DNA of 64,000 bases from positions 1 to 64,000 of the forward strand of contig JACOSY010000027.1 in the NCBI GenBank assembly GCA_016178595.1, written 5' to 3'. The stretch is from Ignavibacteria bacterium (GTDB lineage: Bacteria > Bacteroidota > Ignavibacteria > UBA10030 > SZUA-254). Shown here in pieces: positions 8,399-18,975 of the stretch; positions within the stretch are counted from its first letter, which is position 1, and each line of letters opens with the position of its first letter. The notes under the pieces are model-generated. The model searched no databases, was not told the DNA's origin, and was given only the letters and a program-made list of their open reading frames with translations. A program made the translations under genes and the position numbers.

Positions 8399-9898
8399 AT
8401 GTTGAAGAATGAATCACGCTCTTCTCCCTTAGAAATTGATCCTCAGGAACTTCGGAAGCTGGGTCATCAACTCGTCGATGACATCGCTGGTTTTTTGGAA
8501 TCGCTTCCCCACCGACCGGTGAATCCGGCAGAGTTCCCCGAAGAGGTACAGAAACTCCTCGGCAGCGCACCAGTACCTGCTAACGGTCTCGATATAGGAA
8601 GCTTGCTTCATCGTACCTCCAAACTGCTCTTCGATCATTCACTCTTCAATGGTCATCCGGCGTTCTTCGGTTATATCACCTCCTCCGCTGCGCCGATCGG
8701 TGCGCTTGCTGATATGCTTGCTGCTGCAGTCAATCCGAATCTCGGCTCATTCCAGCTTTCGCCCATCGCAACAGAGATTGAAGCGCAAACCGTACGGTGG
8801 ATTGCTGAGATGATCGGTTACCCGGCAGACTGCGGCGGCATTTTGGTGAGCGGCGGAAACATGGCAAACTTCGTCTGCTTCCTCGCCGGACGCAAAGCGA
8901 ATATGGATTGGAATATCCGGGAGGAAGGATTCGCCGGAGCGAATGGCCGGACAGTTCGCATCTACGCTTCGAAAGAAACACACACATGGATCAAGAAGGC
9001 AGCCGATGTATTTGGCTTCGGAACCAATGCGATCCGATGGATTGATACCGACGATCAACTGCGAATGGATGTGAATGCTCTGGAACGACAAATTAAATCC
9101 GATATGAATGCCGGAGAGAAACCACTCATGGTCGTTGGCACGGCAGGATCGGTAAGCACCGGTGCCGTTGATCCGCTTCGTGCAATATCCGCTCTCTGCA
9201 GGAAGTACGATGTATGGTTCCATGCCGACGGCGCCTACGGCGGATTCGCGGCACTTCTACCCGATGCACCGGAAGAGTTGAAGCACCTTCACCTTGCCGA
9301 CTCCATCGCCGTCGATCCGCACAAGTGGCTCTACGCTCCGCTTGAAGCAGGCTGCGCTCTTGTCAAGAACAAGGAAGCGCTTCGCGATGCATTCAGTTTC
9401 AACGCACCATATTACCGTTTCGAGGGGACAGGGGGAGAGCCTCCGCTCAATTATTTCGAGTACGGTCCGCAGAACTCGCGCGGCTTTCGAGCGCTCAAAG
9501 TTTGGCTCGCCATCCAGCAGGCAGGACTGCAAGGCTATAAGGAAATGATTGCTGATGATTGTACACTTGCGAGAGAACTTTTTGCGGAAGTTCGGAAGTA
9601 TTCGGACTTACAACCGATGACGTACGGCTTGAGCATTGCAACCTTTCGATACATTCCCGAAGACGTCGGGCAGGGTTCCGAAAGTAGCGAGAAGTATTTG
9701 AACGAACTCAACGAAGCAATCCTGAAACGAGTACAGGAAAGTGGTGAAGCGTATCTCTCAAATGCAATCATCAATGGAAAATTTGTGCTGCGAGCATGTG
9801 TTGTAAATTTCCGGACGACACGCAAAGAGATTCGTTCGCTTCCTGCGCTTGTCGTGAAGATCGGGAAGAAACTGCACACGGAGAGGAAAGCAGTCTAA
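8399..9898 (+). CDS. Group II PLP-dependent amino-acid decarboxylase (499 aa)
   Basis: Fold-type I decarboxylase of the aromatic-amino-acid/glutamate decarboxylase group. The cofactor lysine lies in VDPHKWLY (Lys at about 309), with the upstream pyridine-binding Asp/Ala motif HADGAYGG. The N-terminal helical region (NGHPAFFGYITSS, NPNLGSF) is typical of the aromatic-L-amino-acid decarboxylase clan. Substrate (Trp, Tyr, Phe, Glu or other) cannot be decided. I prefer the ATG at 8399 because GAGG lies 8-9 bases upstream; an ATG at 8390 has no spaced ribosome site. It is a single-gene unit. Confidence 0.85.
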   Translation: MLKNESRSSPLEIDPQELRKLGHQLVDDIAGFLESLPHRPVNPAEFPEEVQKLLGSAPVPANGLDIGSLLHRTSKLLFDHSLFNGHPAFFGYITSSAAPIGALADMLAAAVNPNLGSFQLSPIATEIEAQTVRWIAEMIGYPADCGGILVSGGNMANFVCFLAGRKANMDWNIREEGFAGANGRTVRIYASKETHTWIKKAADVFGFGTNAIRWIDTDDQLRMDVNALERQIKSDMNAGEKPLMVVGTAGSVSTGAVDPLRAISALCRKYDVWFHADGAYGGFAALLPDAPEELKHLHLADSIAVDPHKWLYAPLEAGCALVKNKEALRDAFSFNAPYYRFEGTGGEPPLNYFEYGPQNSRGFRALKVWLAIQQAGLQGYKEMIADDCTLARELFAEVRKYSDLQPMTYGLSIATFRYIPEDVGQGSESSEKYLNELNEAILKRVQESGEAYLSNAIINGKFVLRACVVNFRTTRKEIRSLPALVVKIGKKLHTERKAV

Positions 9899-9920
9899 TT
9901 TTGTCTCGGGAACGATCTCA

Positions 9921-10718
9921 TCAGCGCTTCCTGCACATCCACAATGCGCCCGCACTTACGATCCACGGCGAAAAGAGATTGCAGCAAGCCTTCACCGTGC
10001 GTCCCGCAGCGTTCAACTCCCATTTGCGATTCCTATGGCGGAAAAAGGGGTAGTCGACATGGAGGCCGATATTTTTCGGTGGCGTAAAATCATCGGGCAC
10101 ACACTCCACAATATCGAAGCCGGCCCGTCTCAGAAGCGAATCAAATTCCTGGCGCGTGTATCTATACTCCTCGAAAATATATTGAGCGCCCTTGCGCTTC
10201 CGAAGCCATCGCTTCAATTCTTTCAATCGATTCGCAATCAGAAGCCGACTGGTATTCTGGATGGGGACCGTAACAAGAAAAAGGCCGTTATCCTTTAGAA
10301 CTCGCACAGCCTCTTGAAACGCCTTCTGTGGTCCTTCTTCAAAATGTTCGACGACGCCGAGTGAGATGACGGCATCAAAGGTCTTCTCAGGAAAAGTAGT
10401 CTGAAGAATATTGTCGGAGAAAATCGGCGCCGTCGGGTCATACTCTTTCGCGATTCGCACTGCATCAGCAGCAAGATCGATGCCTATAATATCATAGCCA
10501 AGCTTCCGGAGGTAGAACACCCAGCGGCCAAGTCCACAGCCAGCTTCAAGGATTTTTCCGTTCTTCGGGAGATATTTTCGGAAATGTGGTTCGATGAGTT
10601 GGAAGCGACAGAGTTCGATGTTCTCGTCGATACGATCGCCGCGCCACGACTGGCCGTGCGTGTCGAGCGCTTGTACTTCTTCGATGGGGTGGTACATCTT
10701 GTAGGGATGGCGTGCCAT
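9921..10718 (-). CDS. Class I SAM-dependent methyltransferase (265 aa)
   Basis: Contains the Rossmann-type SAM site GKILEAGCGLGRWVFYL (motif I), an acidic residue after beta-2 (YDIIGIDLA) and motif IV FDAVISLGVVEHFEEG. This is the Methyltransf_11 type that often acts on quinones, sugars or small molecules; the substrate is unknown. The ATG at 10718 gives MARHPYKMYHP with GAAGAA before it. The open frame extends further upstream, but that part overlaps another frame and looks random. A short hydrophobic stretch occurs upstream in a different frame, which could mean a lost N-terminal anchor. Confidence 0.8.
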   Translation of the reverse strand: MARHPYKMYHPIEEVQALDTHGQSWRGDRIDENIELCRFQLIEPHFRKYLPKNGKILEAGCGLGRWVFYLRKLGYDIIGIDLAADAVRIAKEYDPTAPIFSDNILQTTFPEKTFDAVISLGVVEHFEEGPQKAFQEAVRVLKDNGLFLVTVPIQNTSRLLIANRLKELKRWLRKRKGAQYIFEEYRYTRQEFDSLLRRAGFDIVECVPDDFTPPKNIGLHVDYPFFRHRNRKWELNAAGRTVKACCNLFSPWIVSAGALWMCRKR

Positions 10719-10812
10719 TTCTTCGAGAGCTCTCTTTTTCTTTTTTGCGAAGGACGAATATACGAAAATCCCAAGAAAGATATGAGAATCCCTATGACCA
10801 CGATTCCAGTCG

Positions 10813-11055
10813 TTACAGCTCAGACCTAAGTTTCTCAATCTGCTGATCAACGAGTATCGCCTGTCGGCTATCCGGTGGGAGAATCCGCCGATACCTCTCG
10901 AGATTATTAAGCATACTCTTCGGATCGTTTCGATAAGCATAGATGATGTTGAGGTTGAGATAAACAGACTCCAACCGGTCGTTTAAGGCAAGCGCTTGCG
11001 CGAGTTCTTCCTTCGCTTCATCTATATCCATCCACTCGAAGTGAAAAGATAGCAA
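10813..11055 (-). CDS. Short TPR-like protein or gene remnant (~80 aa)
   Basis: About 80 codons with one clear TPR-like pair (IDEAKEELAQALALNDRLESVYLNLNIIYAYRND), then a helical tail. There is no good start: the frame opens with TTG, and an ATG follows eight codons later, without a clear ribosome site. It could be the C-terminal remnant of a longer TPR protein. It ends about 95 bases before the methyltransferase start on the same strand. Confidence 0.35.
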   Translation of the reverse strand: MLSFHFEWMDIDEAKEELAQALALNDRLESVYLNLNIIYAYRNDPKSMLNNLERYRRILPPDSRQAILVDQQIEKLRSEL

Positions 11056-11084
11056 GACAAACGATCTAACGCAACAGAAGTTGA

Positions 11085-11113
11085 TTGCTTCTTTCCCTCA
11101 AAATTCCTATATT
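11085..11113 (+). promoter_or_regulatory. Promoter of atpD-atpC
   Basis: TTGCTT at 11085-11090, 17-bp spacer, TATATT at 11108-11113, about 90 bases before atpD. Confidence 0.6.
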
Positions 11114-11178
11114 AGACCGCATTTCAGGTGAAACCTCCCACAGGTTTATAACCGAAATCCGAAGCGTGTGTACGATGA

Positions 11179-12609
<1,431 letters not shown>

Positions 12610-12617
12610 ATCGCGTC

Positions 12618-13028
12618 ATGGCAGAGAAAGTTTTTAAGTTGGAAATCGTAACGCCTCGTCGTGTCGTATTCAGCGGCGATGTGGAAAGTGTCAGTGCGCC
12701 GGGCGTGGCGGGCGGTTTCCAGGTGCTGTACAACCACGCGCCGCTTCTTGCTGCGATCGGCATCGGTGAAGTGAAAATCCGCGATGCAGAAGGAAAGGAA
12801 GCGCGTTATGCAACCAGCGGCGGCTTTGTGGATGTCCTGAAAAATCACATCACCATGCTCGCCGAGACTGCTGAGTGTGCCGATGAGATTGATGTGAAGC
12901 GCGCCGAGTCTGCGAAAGAACGCGCGACAAAACGACTACAGGATCGCATGCCCGAAACCAACGAAGAGCGGGCACGTGTTGCTCTCATGCGGGCGATCAA
13001 CCGGTTGCGAATTGCACAACGCGCATAA
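12618..13028 (+). CDS. atpC: F1F0 ATP synthase subunit epsilon (136 aa)
   Basis: Starts with the epsilon beta-sandwich pattern FKLEIVTPRRVVFSGDVESVSAPGVAGGFQVL and continues NHAPLLAAIGIGEVKI. The C-terminal helical pair (ESAKERATKRLQDR, RARVALMRAINRLRIAQRA) matches the inhibitory two-helix domain. It lies 8 bases after atpD and before a strong terminator. Epsilon links catalysis to rotation and can inhibit ATP hydrolysis. Confidence 0.93.
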   Translation: MAEKVFKLEIVTPRRVVFSGDVESVSAPGVAGGFQVLYNHAPLLAAIGIGEVKIRDAEGKEARYATSGGFVDVLKNHITMLAETAECADEIDVKRAESAKERATKRLQDRMPETNEERARVALMRAINRLRIAQRA

Positions 13029-13041
13029 TTGCCCCATCGGA

Positions 13042-13089
13042 CAAACGTCAAACCCACCCAACATCCGTGTTGGCGTGGGTTTGACGTTT
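13042..13089 (+). terminator. Terminator after atpC
   Basis: A 15-bp perfect stem (AAACGTCAAACCCAC with GTGGGTTTGACGTTT) encloses an inner 5-bp stem CCAAC/GTTGG with a 6-base loop, followed by TTTTG. Its 3' arm overlaps the -35 box of the next promoter. Confidence 0.85.
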
Positions 13090-13116
13090 TGACATTCAAG
13101 ACAAGAAGACGTATAT
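13088..13116 (+). promoter_or_regulatory. Promoter of the alr-manC-rlpA-rpiB-slt operon
   Basis: TTGACA at 13088-13093, 17-bp spacer, TATATT at 13111-13116: the best consensus match in the window. The -35 box sits in the 3' arm and T-run of the atpC terminator, so termination and initiation overlap. Confidence 0.75.
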
Positions 13117-13194
13117 TTTTGCAATTCTTTTGGATGCCGTGTGACACGCATTGAGAAATCAGGCACGGCGTCGATCGAACGGAATGAGTGAAGA

Positions 13195-14316
13195 ATGCGC
13201 CTGACACGAGTTGAAATAAACCTGAATGCATTGCAATTCAATGTATCGGAGATTCGGAAGAGGGTGGGACCCAAAGTCAAGATCATGGGAATCGTAAAAG
13301 CCAATGCATACGGTCATGGCATCGTCGGTGTGGCGCATGCGCTCACACGATTCGGCGTCGATTATCTCGGCGTCGGCTTTTTGGAAGAGGGAGTTCAGCT
13401 TCGCAATCACGGAATCAGCGCGCCTATCCTTGTCCTCGGTGGCGTGGTGGGAAGCCAGATCCATCAATTCCTTTCATACGATCTGGATATTACCGTTGCA
13501 TCGATCGAGATTGCCGAGCTGATCGATACTGAAGCGCTCGTGAACAGCGGAAAACGCGCTCGTGTGCATTTGAAAATTGATACCGGCATGGAACGCATTG
13601 GCGTTCACGCGGAAAATGCCGGACCATTCATCGAGCGCGTTTGTGGATTGAAGAATATCGACGTTGTCGGGATCTACAGCCATCTTGCAACGGCGGACGA
13701 GCACGATAAATCCTTTGCCGAAGAGCAGATGCAGCGTTTCACGACAGTGCTCGATTGTATTCGCCGGAAAGGAATTGCTATTCCGTTTCAGCATATTGCG
13801 AATAGCGGCGCGATACTCGATCTTCCACAATCGTACTACTCGATGGTGCGGCCGGGCATCATGCTCTATGGAATTTATCCCTCGGACACTACGTCGGAGA
13901 GTATTCCGCTCCACCCGGTTTTGACGCTGCGATCGAAGGTTGCTTTCATCAAGGAAGTTCCGGCAGGTGTAAGCATCAGTTACGGCCGGCAGTACACGAC
14001 GACGCGGCGGACGAAAATTGCCACCGTGCCAATCGGATACGGCGACGGATACGGTCGCATGCTCACGAATCAAATTGATGTCCTCATTCGGGGGAATCGT
14101 TATCCCGTCGTGGGTACGATCTGCATGGATCAGATCATGGTTGATCTTGGTCCCGATTCGAACGTGCATGTCGGTGTTGATGTGACGTTGATCGGACGCG
14201 AAGGAAATGAGACCATTACCGCATGGGAGATTTCAAAAAAACTTGGGACGATCCCGTACGAAGTATTGACGAACATTGCCGCACGGGTGCCTCGAGTGAC
14301 CACCGAAGAATCGTAA
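13195..14316 (+). CDS. alr: Alanine racemase (373 aa)
   Basis: Interconverts L- and D-alanine for peptidoglycan. The PLP lysine is Lys35 in MGIVKANAYGHG, and the second catalytic base is the Tyr in GVSISYGRQY. Fold-type III barrel plus C-terminal beta domain (VPIGYGDGYGR, GTICMDQIMVDLG) are both present. It is the first gene of a five-gene cell-wall/sugar cluster; manC follows 8 bases later. Confidence 0.95.
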   Translation: MRLTRVEINLNALQFNVSEIRKRVGPKVKIMGIVKANAYGHGIVGVAHALTRFGVDYLGVGFLEEGVQLRNHGISAPILVLGGVVGSQIHQFLSYDLDITVASIEIAELIDTEALVNSGKRARVHLKIDTGMERIGVHAENAGPFIERVCGLKNIDVVGIYSHLATADEHDKSFAEEQMQRFTTVLDCIRRKGIAIPFQHIANSGAILDLPQSYYSMVRPGIMLYGIYPSDTTSESIPLHPVLTLRSKVAFIKEVPAGVSISYGRQYTTTRRTKIATVPIGYGDGYGRMLTNQIDVLIRGNRYPVVGTICMDQIMVDLGPDSNVHVGVDVTLIGREGNETITAWEISKKLGTIPYEVLTNIAARVPRVTTEES

Positions 14317-14324
14317 GGAAACGC

Positions 14325-15413
14325 ATGCCGAATGTCTATGCAATAATTATGGCTGGAGGTGTTGGATCGAGATTTTGGCCGAGAAGCCGCGAGAAGTCTC
14401 CGAAGCAGCTTCTGGAGATTGCAAGCAAGGGAACGATGATACAGAATACTATGAAGCGGATCGAGTCACTCATCGACCCGAATCATACGCTCGTCGTTAC
14501 GAACAAACTTCAGAAATCCGCGATCGTGAAGCAGCTTCCACAGCTTCCGGCCGGAAATGTTATCGTTGAGCCGCTTGGGCGCAACACTGCGCCTGCCATT
14601 GGACTTGCCGCCACGTTCATTCGTCGGCTCGATCCCGAGGCGGTGATGGTAGTCCTACCCGCTGACCACATCATGCAAGACGAGGAAGAATTCCGTCGCG
14701 TCCTTAATCTTGCCATTTGGGTTGCGTACGAATCGGGGAAACTCATCACGATTGGCATTTATCCTGCACGACCGGAAACCGGCTATGGCTACATCCAAGT
14801 AATTGATGACGACGATCGCGCCAATCCATACCTTTCACGCGGGGTCTTCAGGGTGAAGACCTTTGCCGAGAAGCCAAACCTGGACACAGCGAAGCAATTT
14901 CTTGCCAGCGGCGACTTTCTCTGGAATAGCGGCATGTTCATCTGGCGTGTTGATGCCATCATGCGGGAAATCGGACAACTCCTTCCCGATATGGCGGGTG
15001 AGCTTGCGAAGGTCGACGATGCGATTGACAGCGACAAATATGATCACATTCTTGAAACGGCATATAGGACTATTCGCGCAATCTCTATTGACTATGGTGT
15101 GATGGAAAAAGCGCGCGATGTGTTAGTCATCCGGGGAAACTTTGGATGGAGCGACGTCGGGTCGTGGGATGAGGTGTGCCGGATCTCCGGCAAGGATGAA
15201 AGCGGCAACTCGGTGACGGGAAAAGCGTTCCTGCAAGACACGAAGAACACACTGATCCACGCCGGGGATAAGTTCGTCGCGACGATCGGTGTTGAGGGCT
15301 TAATCGTTATCGCAACAGACGATGCAGTGCTCGTATGTAAGCAAGGTCAATCGCAGGATGTGAAAGAAATCGTAGACTATCTCCGGCGTAAACAGATAAC
15401 GGATTTTCTCTGA
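14325..15413 (+). CDS. manC: Mannose-1-phosphate guanylyltransferase (362 aa)
   Basis: Makes GDP-mannose from GTP and mannose-1-phosphate. The nucleotidyltransferase signature [18 protein letters not shown] lies at residues 10-27, with VLPADH and the substrate motif FAEKPN further on. It has the short form without the C-terminal phosphomannose isomerase cupin. AAGGAA precedes the ATG at 14325, 8 bases after alr; a longer frame inside alr is not a credible start. Its TGA overlaps the ATG of rlpA by one base. Confidence 0.9.
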   Translation: MPNVYAIIMAGGVGSRFWPRSREKSPKQLLEIASKGTMIQNTMKRIESLIDPNHTLVVTNKLQKSAIVKQLPQLPAGNVIVEPLGRNTAPAIGLAATFIRRLDPEAVMVVLPADHIMQDEEEFRRVLNLAIWVAYESGKLITIGIYPARPETGYGYIQVIDDDDRANPYLSRGVFRVKTFAEKPNLDTAKQFLASGDFLWNSGMFIWRVDAIMREIGQLLPDMAGELAKVDDAIDSDKYDHILETAYRTIRAISIDYGVMEKARDVLVIRGNFGWSDVGSWDEVCRISGKDESGNSVTGKAFLQDTKNTLIHAGDKFVATIGVEGLIVIATDDAVLVCKQGQSQDVKEIVDYLRRKQITDFL

Positions 15414-15856
15414 TGCAGCATGTCGTTCTTCGATGTCTTATCGTATGCCTGTCTGCCCATCTCGTCGGCTGCGTGCCGGCTCCGCGTTTCACTATCAAGC
15501 CGGAACGCGAGACACTGACAAGCGGTTATGCCGAAGAAGGAATGGCATCGTACTACGCTGATGAATTTCACGGCCGGCAGACGTCAAACGGCGAAACGTA
15601 CGACATGAATCAAATGACCGCCGCACACAAGACGCTGCCATTTAACACGAAGGTGCGTGTCACGAATAGCGAGACGGGGAAGTCGGTGATTGTACGCATT
15701 AACGACCGTGGCCCATTTAAGGATAACAGGATCATCGATCTCTCACTGGCTGCTGCCAAGGAGTTGGAGATGATCGGGCATGGCACTGCACGTGTACGTC
15801 TCGAAATAATTCAGCTTGGTGACACAACCGGCATTGACCAACACTACGTCCGGTAA
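15413..15856 (+). CDS. rlpA: RlpA-like septal lipoprotein (147 aa)
   Basis: Lipoprotein signal with a lipobox ending LVGC, then a double-psi beta-barrel domain: [56 protein letters not shown]. RlpA proteins are lytic transglycosylases or peptidoglycan-binding proteins at the septum. No SPOR domain is attached here; a separate SPOR protein is encoded at 5998-6774. The gene overlaps manC by one base. Confidence 0.87.
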   Translation: MQHVVLRCLIVCLSAHLVGCVPAPRFTIKPERETLTSGYAEEGMASYYADEFHGRQTSNGETYDMNQMTAAHKTLPFNTKVRVTNSETGKSVIVRINDRGPFKDNRIIDLSLAAAKELEMIGHGTARVRLEIIQLGDTTGIDQHYVR

Positions 15857-15862
15857 CGAACT

Positions 15863-16534
15863 ATGGCAAAGAAATTATTGTCGGAACAACATATTGTAGA
15901 GGCAGCGCGACGCGGCGAGAAGACGATCGCTATTCCTATGGGGACGATCATCACTGATGCGGCGAAGGATCGAGCGAAACAATTAGGCGTTCGCATGATC
16001 GTTGCCAATGAAGCACCTCGCTCGCAGATGCCATCTGTCCCTTCGACATTTGGCCAATCCGGCAAGAAAGAAATCATTGCGATAGGAAGCGATCACGGTG
16101 GGTTTGCTTTGAAAGAGGTGCTTAAACCTTTCGTCGAAAGTCTCAGCTACAAGGTTGTCGATCTCGGAACGTACAGCGAAGAAGCATGCGACTACCCTGA
16201 TTTTGCATATGCTGTTGCACGCACGGTATCGCTTGGTGAAGCATCAAAAGGAATCATGATTGATGCCGTCGGGCTTGCCTCAGCAATTGTTGCGAACAAG
16301 CTGCTCGGGATCCGCGCAGCCTGTTGCTTTGACGAGTTTTCAGCGCGCAGCAGTCGTGAGCATAACGATGCCAATGTTCTAACACTTGGCGGCCGGGTCC
16401 TGGGTACCGAGCTTGCAAAGGCAATCGTCAAGGCATGGTTGGAAACTTCCTTCGGCGGAGGCAGACATCAAAAGCGGATTGAAAAAATCACGCAAATCGA
16501 GAACCGAGAAATCCACCAAAACCCCGAAAAATGA
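15863..16534 (+). CDS. RpiB/LacAB-family isomerase with N-terminal extension, active Cys replaced (223 aa)
   Basis: The C-terminal part (~70-205) is the ribose-5-phosphate isomerase B fold: AIGSDHGGFALKE, CDYPDFA, SREHNDANVLTLGGRV. In RpiB the catalytic cysteine lies in the segment before the GxxxxxANK loop; here it reads GIMIDAVGLASAIVANK, with Asp134 at the Cys position. Residues 1-50 (LLSEQHIVEAARRGEKTIAIPMGTIITDAA) resemble leader segments on proteins associated with bacterial microcompartments, though no shell gene is in the window. Function may differ from ribose-5-phosphate isomerisation. The stop overlaps the next start. Confidence 0.75.
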   Translation: MAKKLLSEQHIVEAARRGEKTIAIPMGTIITDAAKDRAKQLGVRMIVANEAPRSQMPSVPSTFGQSGKKEIIAIGSDHGGFALKEVLKPFVESLSYKVVDLGTYSEEACDYPDFAYAVARTVSLGEASKGIMIDAVGLASAIVANKLLGIRAACCFDEFSARSSREHNDANVLTLGGRVLGTELAKAIVKAWLETSFGGGRHQKRIEKITQIENREIHQNPEK

Positions 16535-17409
16535 CAACTAATCCGATTCTTACCGTACCTTGTGATCTGGTGCGTTGGATGAGGAACCGTCAAGCCCTAT
16601 ATTACATTGTCCATTCTTGTAGATCGTTATTACCCTTGAACATTTTTAGTGTAAAGCAGCACAGTATCATTGATTCGATTGTGAATACACCATTACAACA
16701 TATCGGAAGAATTGCCACAACTGTTCTTCTGGTCATCATTGTGATCTTCGCTTCATTAGTGCCGGGGAGATCAGAACGAGTCGGGTTTACGATCTCTGAA
16801 GCATCGTGCATTCTCGATCGGCTTGAGCCTTCTGTCGGTAGAAGAGTAAGTGAAGCATCGCGGTGGGAATACTTTTTATTAGTGAAACAGTTTGCACATA
16901 AGTATAATGTCGACTACAGAATGATTCTGGCGATTATTACAAAAGAATCGCAATTCAATCATGAAGCAGTCAGTGAACGTGGTGCACGAGGGTTCATGCA
17001 AATCATGCCGGTTACGAATGCAGAAGTTGCCGAACAACTGAAACTCGACAGCATCGATCTTCCGACGGAAAACCTTCGTGCGGGAATTTATTACTTCTCA
17101 AAGCTCTATGAATTATTTCCGAATGCTGTGCCTGATAACCGCCTCCGCTTGGCCCTCGCTGCATACAATGCCGGTCCTTCTCGGGTGTACGATGCCCAGG
17201 AGCTTACGGCCTATTTTGGTGAGAACCCCAATGCCTGGGAATCAGTTCAACATTTTCTCCCGTTGCTTTCAAAGCGGTACGATTCTTTGCACCAGCTCGT
17301 TTGGAAAGACGGTCGTCCACCAAGTGGATTCTGTGGACGGGCTAGCGAAACGGTCGAATATGTAGGAGAAGTGATGAAAGAATACAAAACCTTCAAAACT
17401 GCGATGTGA
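16531..17409 (+). CDS. Membrane-anchored lytic transglycosylase, SLT domain (292 aa)
   Basis: One transmembrane segment (~58-76), then an SLT/lysozyme-like domain: Glu139 in AIITKESQFNHEA is the catalytic acid, followed by GARGFMQIMP and LALAAYNAGPSRV, the classic family motifs. It cleaves peptidoglycan glycan strands in the periplasm, giving 1,6-anhydromuramic ends. The ATG at 16531 overlaps the stop of the preceding gene; internal starts near the membrane helix are possible because the first ~50 residues are unremarkable. Last gene of the alr operon. Confidence 0.88.
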   Translation: MTTNPILTVPCDLVRWMRNRQALYYIVHSCRSLLPLNIFSVKQHSIIDSIVNTPLQHIGRIATTVLLVIIVIFASLVPGRSERVGFTISEASCILDRLEPSVGRRVSEASRWEYFLLVKQFAHKYNVDYRMILAIITKESQFNHEAVSERGARGFMQIMPVTNAEVAEQLKLDSIDLPTENLRAGIYYFSKLYELFPNAVPDNRLRLALAAYNAGPSRVYDAQELTAYFGENPNAWESVQHFLPLLSKRYDSLHQLVWKDGRPPSGFCGRASETVEYVGEVMKEYKTFKTAM

Positions 17410-17456
17410 CGGCTGGCGGATAGGCAGAATTTTTTTGGCAAGTCGTAAGATTTTAC

Positions 17457-17485
17457 TTGACAATTTCAGATCAATATTATATATT
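17457..17485 (+). promoter_or_regulatory. Strong promoter without a downstream protein gene
   Basis: TTGACA at 17457-17462, 17-bp spacer, TATATT at 17480-17485. No open frame follows on this strand for more than 1 kb, so the transcript is probably non-coding. Confidence 0.65.
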
Positions 17486-17491
17486 CATTCC

Positions 17492-17705
17492 AGTGCGGGG
17501 GCACGTGATCCAGGAGGAGGGCGTTCGACAAAATACCTGTTACCCTGGGTTCTAATCAAATACACGAAGGATCATCTCTTAAAATAATTCCATTCATTCG
17601 AAGGCGCTGACAATTGTATTGAATTGCTCGGGAGGCGGTTCGTACACGTTGGCGCCTTCGATGCTTTTATACCTCTCCAAGATTACCAGGACAGTGCGTC
17701 CGGCT
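17492..17705 (+). ncRNA. Candidate structured non-coding RNA (6S-like layout possible)
   Basis: Starts about 7 bases after a near-perfect promoter and fills the 328-base gap between the transglycosylase and arginine decarboxylase genes. Visible pairings: GGGGCAC near 17497 with GTGCGTCC near 17695 (one bulge) closes the RNA; GATCCAGG with CCTGGGTT (G-U pairs) makes a 5' hairpin; TCGAAGGCGC with GCGCCTTCGA (about 17598/17661) closes a second, 60-base hairpin. A long rod with internal bulges of about 190-215 nt would suit 6S RNA, but I cannot confirm the family. It is not tmRNA or RNase P: no conserved ends are present. Confidence 0.4.
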
Positions 17706-17737
17706 TCGCTTGCCGATTGATTCCTCATGGAAAGAGA

Positions 17738-18283
17738 TTACGGTAAGAGAATTGCACTGGCGATCACCGTTGTCCAGAGACCGTTTTTATCGCCCTCGGC
17801 AGATTGCGTGACGTTGTAGGTCTTAACGATCTTGCCGCTCATCTTGTAAATCTTTTCACGTTCATCCCATCCGGTGTCAGGACTAAACTCAACGCCAAGC
17901 GTTGTCGCGAGCATTGTTGCAGCAAGATCCTCTGCGTACTCTCCCGCTCGCTCATCGGTTTCACCGAACGGATGGTGTTCCGAGAGATAGCCATACTGTG
18001 TGGTGTCTGCCGGCGTTGCCACACCGATCGACGCGGCGATAAGACGGTTTGGCTCGTTGGTAGCACTACGCGCCATGACGGCGAAAGTAATTTGTCCTGG
18101 CTGAAGGAGTTTGAGGCCTTCTTCCGTTGGAATCCTTCTACAGCCTGGCGGATAAATACTCGAAACGGTCACCAGATTACACTTCTCAATCTTTGCGTCG
18201 CGGAGGGCAAGCTCAAAAGACTGCAAGTAGTCTTTATGTCGACCAACGCCTTTCGTGAAAAACATTTTACCGGGGACGTACAC
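17738..18283 (-). CDS. Pyruvoyl-dependent arginine decarboxylase (181 aa)
   Basis: Converts arginine to agmatine, the first step to polyamines. The proenzyme cuts itself between Ser41 and Ser42 in [12 protein letters not shown], and the new N-terminal serine becomes the pyruvoyl group. [25 protein letters not shown] at the start, and [15 protein letters not shown] in the alpha chain, match the archaeal/Chlorobi/chlamydial family. The start is GTG at 18283 with AGGAG 9 bases upstream, which keeps the typical VPxxMFFTKG N-terminus; an ATG at 18265 would lose it. Confidence 0.9.
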   Translation of the reverse strand: MYVPGKMFFTKGVGRHKDYLQSFELALRDAKIEKCNLVTVSSIYPPGCRRIPTEEGLKLLQPGQITFAVMARSATNEPNRLIAASIGVATPADTTQYGYLSEHHPFGETDERAGEYAEDLAATMLATTLGVEFSPDTGWDEREKIYKMSGKIVKTYNVTQSAEGDKNGLWTTVIASAILLP

Positions 18284-18356
18284 TGCTTATTTCTCCTCTC
18301 TGTTAAGTGTAAATGGCTATATGAGTTAATGTTTTGGTGTGTGACAATGGAAGATG

Positions 18357-18513
18357 CTGAAATTCGAAATCCTAATATCTAAACCCGAAAACCAATTCGA
18401 ATTCATAAATTCAAAACACCATGCTCTTACTTCCACCGAACCCGAACGAGTTTAGCATTGAGAGGTTTACGCATTAGACTTTGTCTCGGATTTCGAATTT
18501 ACGATTTAGTATT
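18357..18513. repeat. AT-rich dispersed repeat region, family A
   Basis: Two blocks built from AATTCGAAAT, TCCTAA, TCTAAAC and TTTCGAATTTA-like words, one at each end, in opposite sense. The same words occur near 30629-30752 and 42481-42510. No gene is seen in this gap. Confidence 0.5.
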
Positions 18514-18975
18514 TTACCGCGCATAGTCGCGTCGCAGTTGTCGCTCAACGTCCCGTCGTGCGATTGCTTCACGTTTATCGTATATTTTTTTCCCGCGCGC
18601 AAGTCCTATCTCCACTTTCACGATGTTCTTCTTGAAATACAAACGAAGAGGAATTAACGTCGCTCCTTTCTCCGCAATCTTCCCGACCAGCTTTCGGATT
18701 TCCTTCTTGTGGAGGAGGAGCTTCCGATCCCGCTTGGGATCATGATTGTTGATATTTCCCTTTTCAAACGGACTGATGTGCAGGCCGAGTAGCCACACTT
18801 CGCCATTCCGGAGAACAGCGTAGCCATCGTGCAAGTTCGCACCCCCTTGGCGGAGCGATTTCACTTCTGTTCCCTTGAGGGCAATGCCTGCCTCGTACCG
18901 GTCGATGATGAAATACTCGTGCAGTGCTTTGCGGTTGGTAACGATCGTGTGTTCACTGGAGTCGTCGGCAGTCAT
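18514..18975 (-). CDS. smpB: SsrA-binding protein (153 aa)
   Basis: Partner of tmRNA in rescue of stalled ribosomes. Typical SmpB sequence: [41 protein letters not shown], then [16 protein letters not shown] and a basic C-terminal tail. The ATG at 18975 gives the usual length; an in-frame ATG at 19032 would add an unlikely 19 residues. No tmRNA gene was recognised nearby. The integrative element begins just upstream of its start. Confidence 0.93.
   Translation of the reverse strand: MTADDSSEHTIVTNRKALHEYFIIDRYEAGIALKGTEVKSLRQGGANLHDGYAVLRNGEVWLLGLHISPFEKGNINNHDPKRDRKLLLHKKEIRKLVGKIAEKGATLIPLRLYFKKNIVKVEIGLARGKKIYDKREAIARRDVERQLRRDYAR

Noticed and set aside
10484-10801. Short membrane protein upstream of the methyltransferase
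   Set aside because: The hydrophobic run is brief, and the rest reads as a shifted copy of the methyltransferase's Lys/Arg-rich codons; no ribosome site. A frameshifted anchor remains possible but unsupported.
17492-17737. tmRNA (ssrA) near smpB
   Set aside because: No tRNA-like ends, no GGTTCGA-type T-arm, no tag reading frame and no CCA; length also too short.
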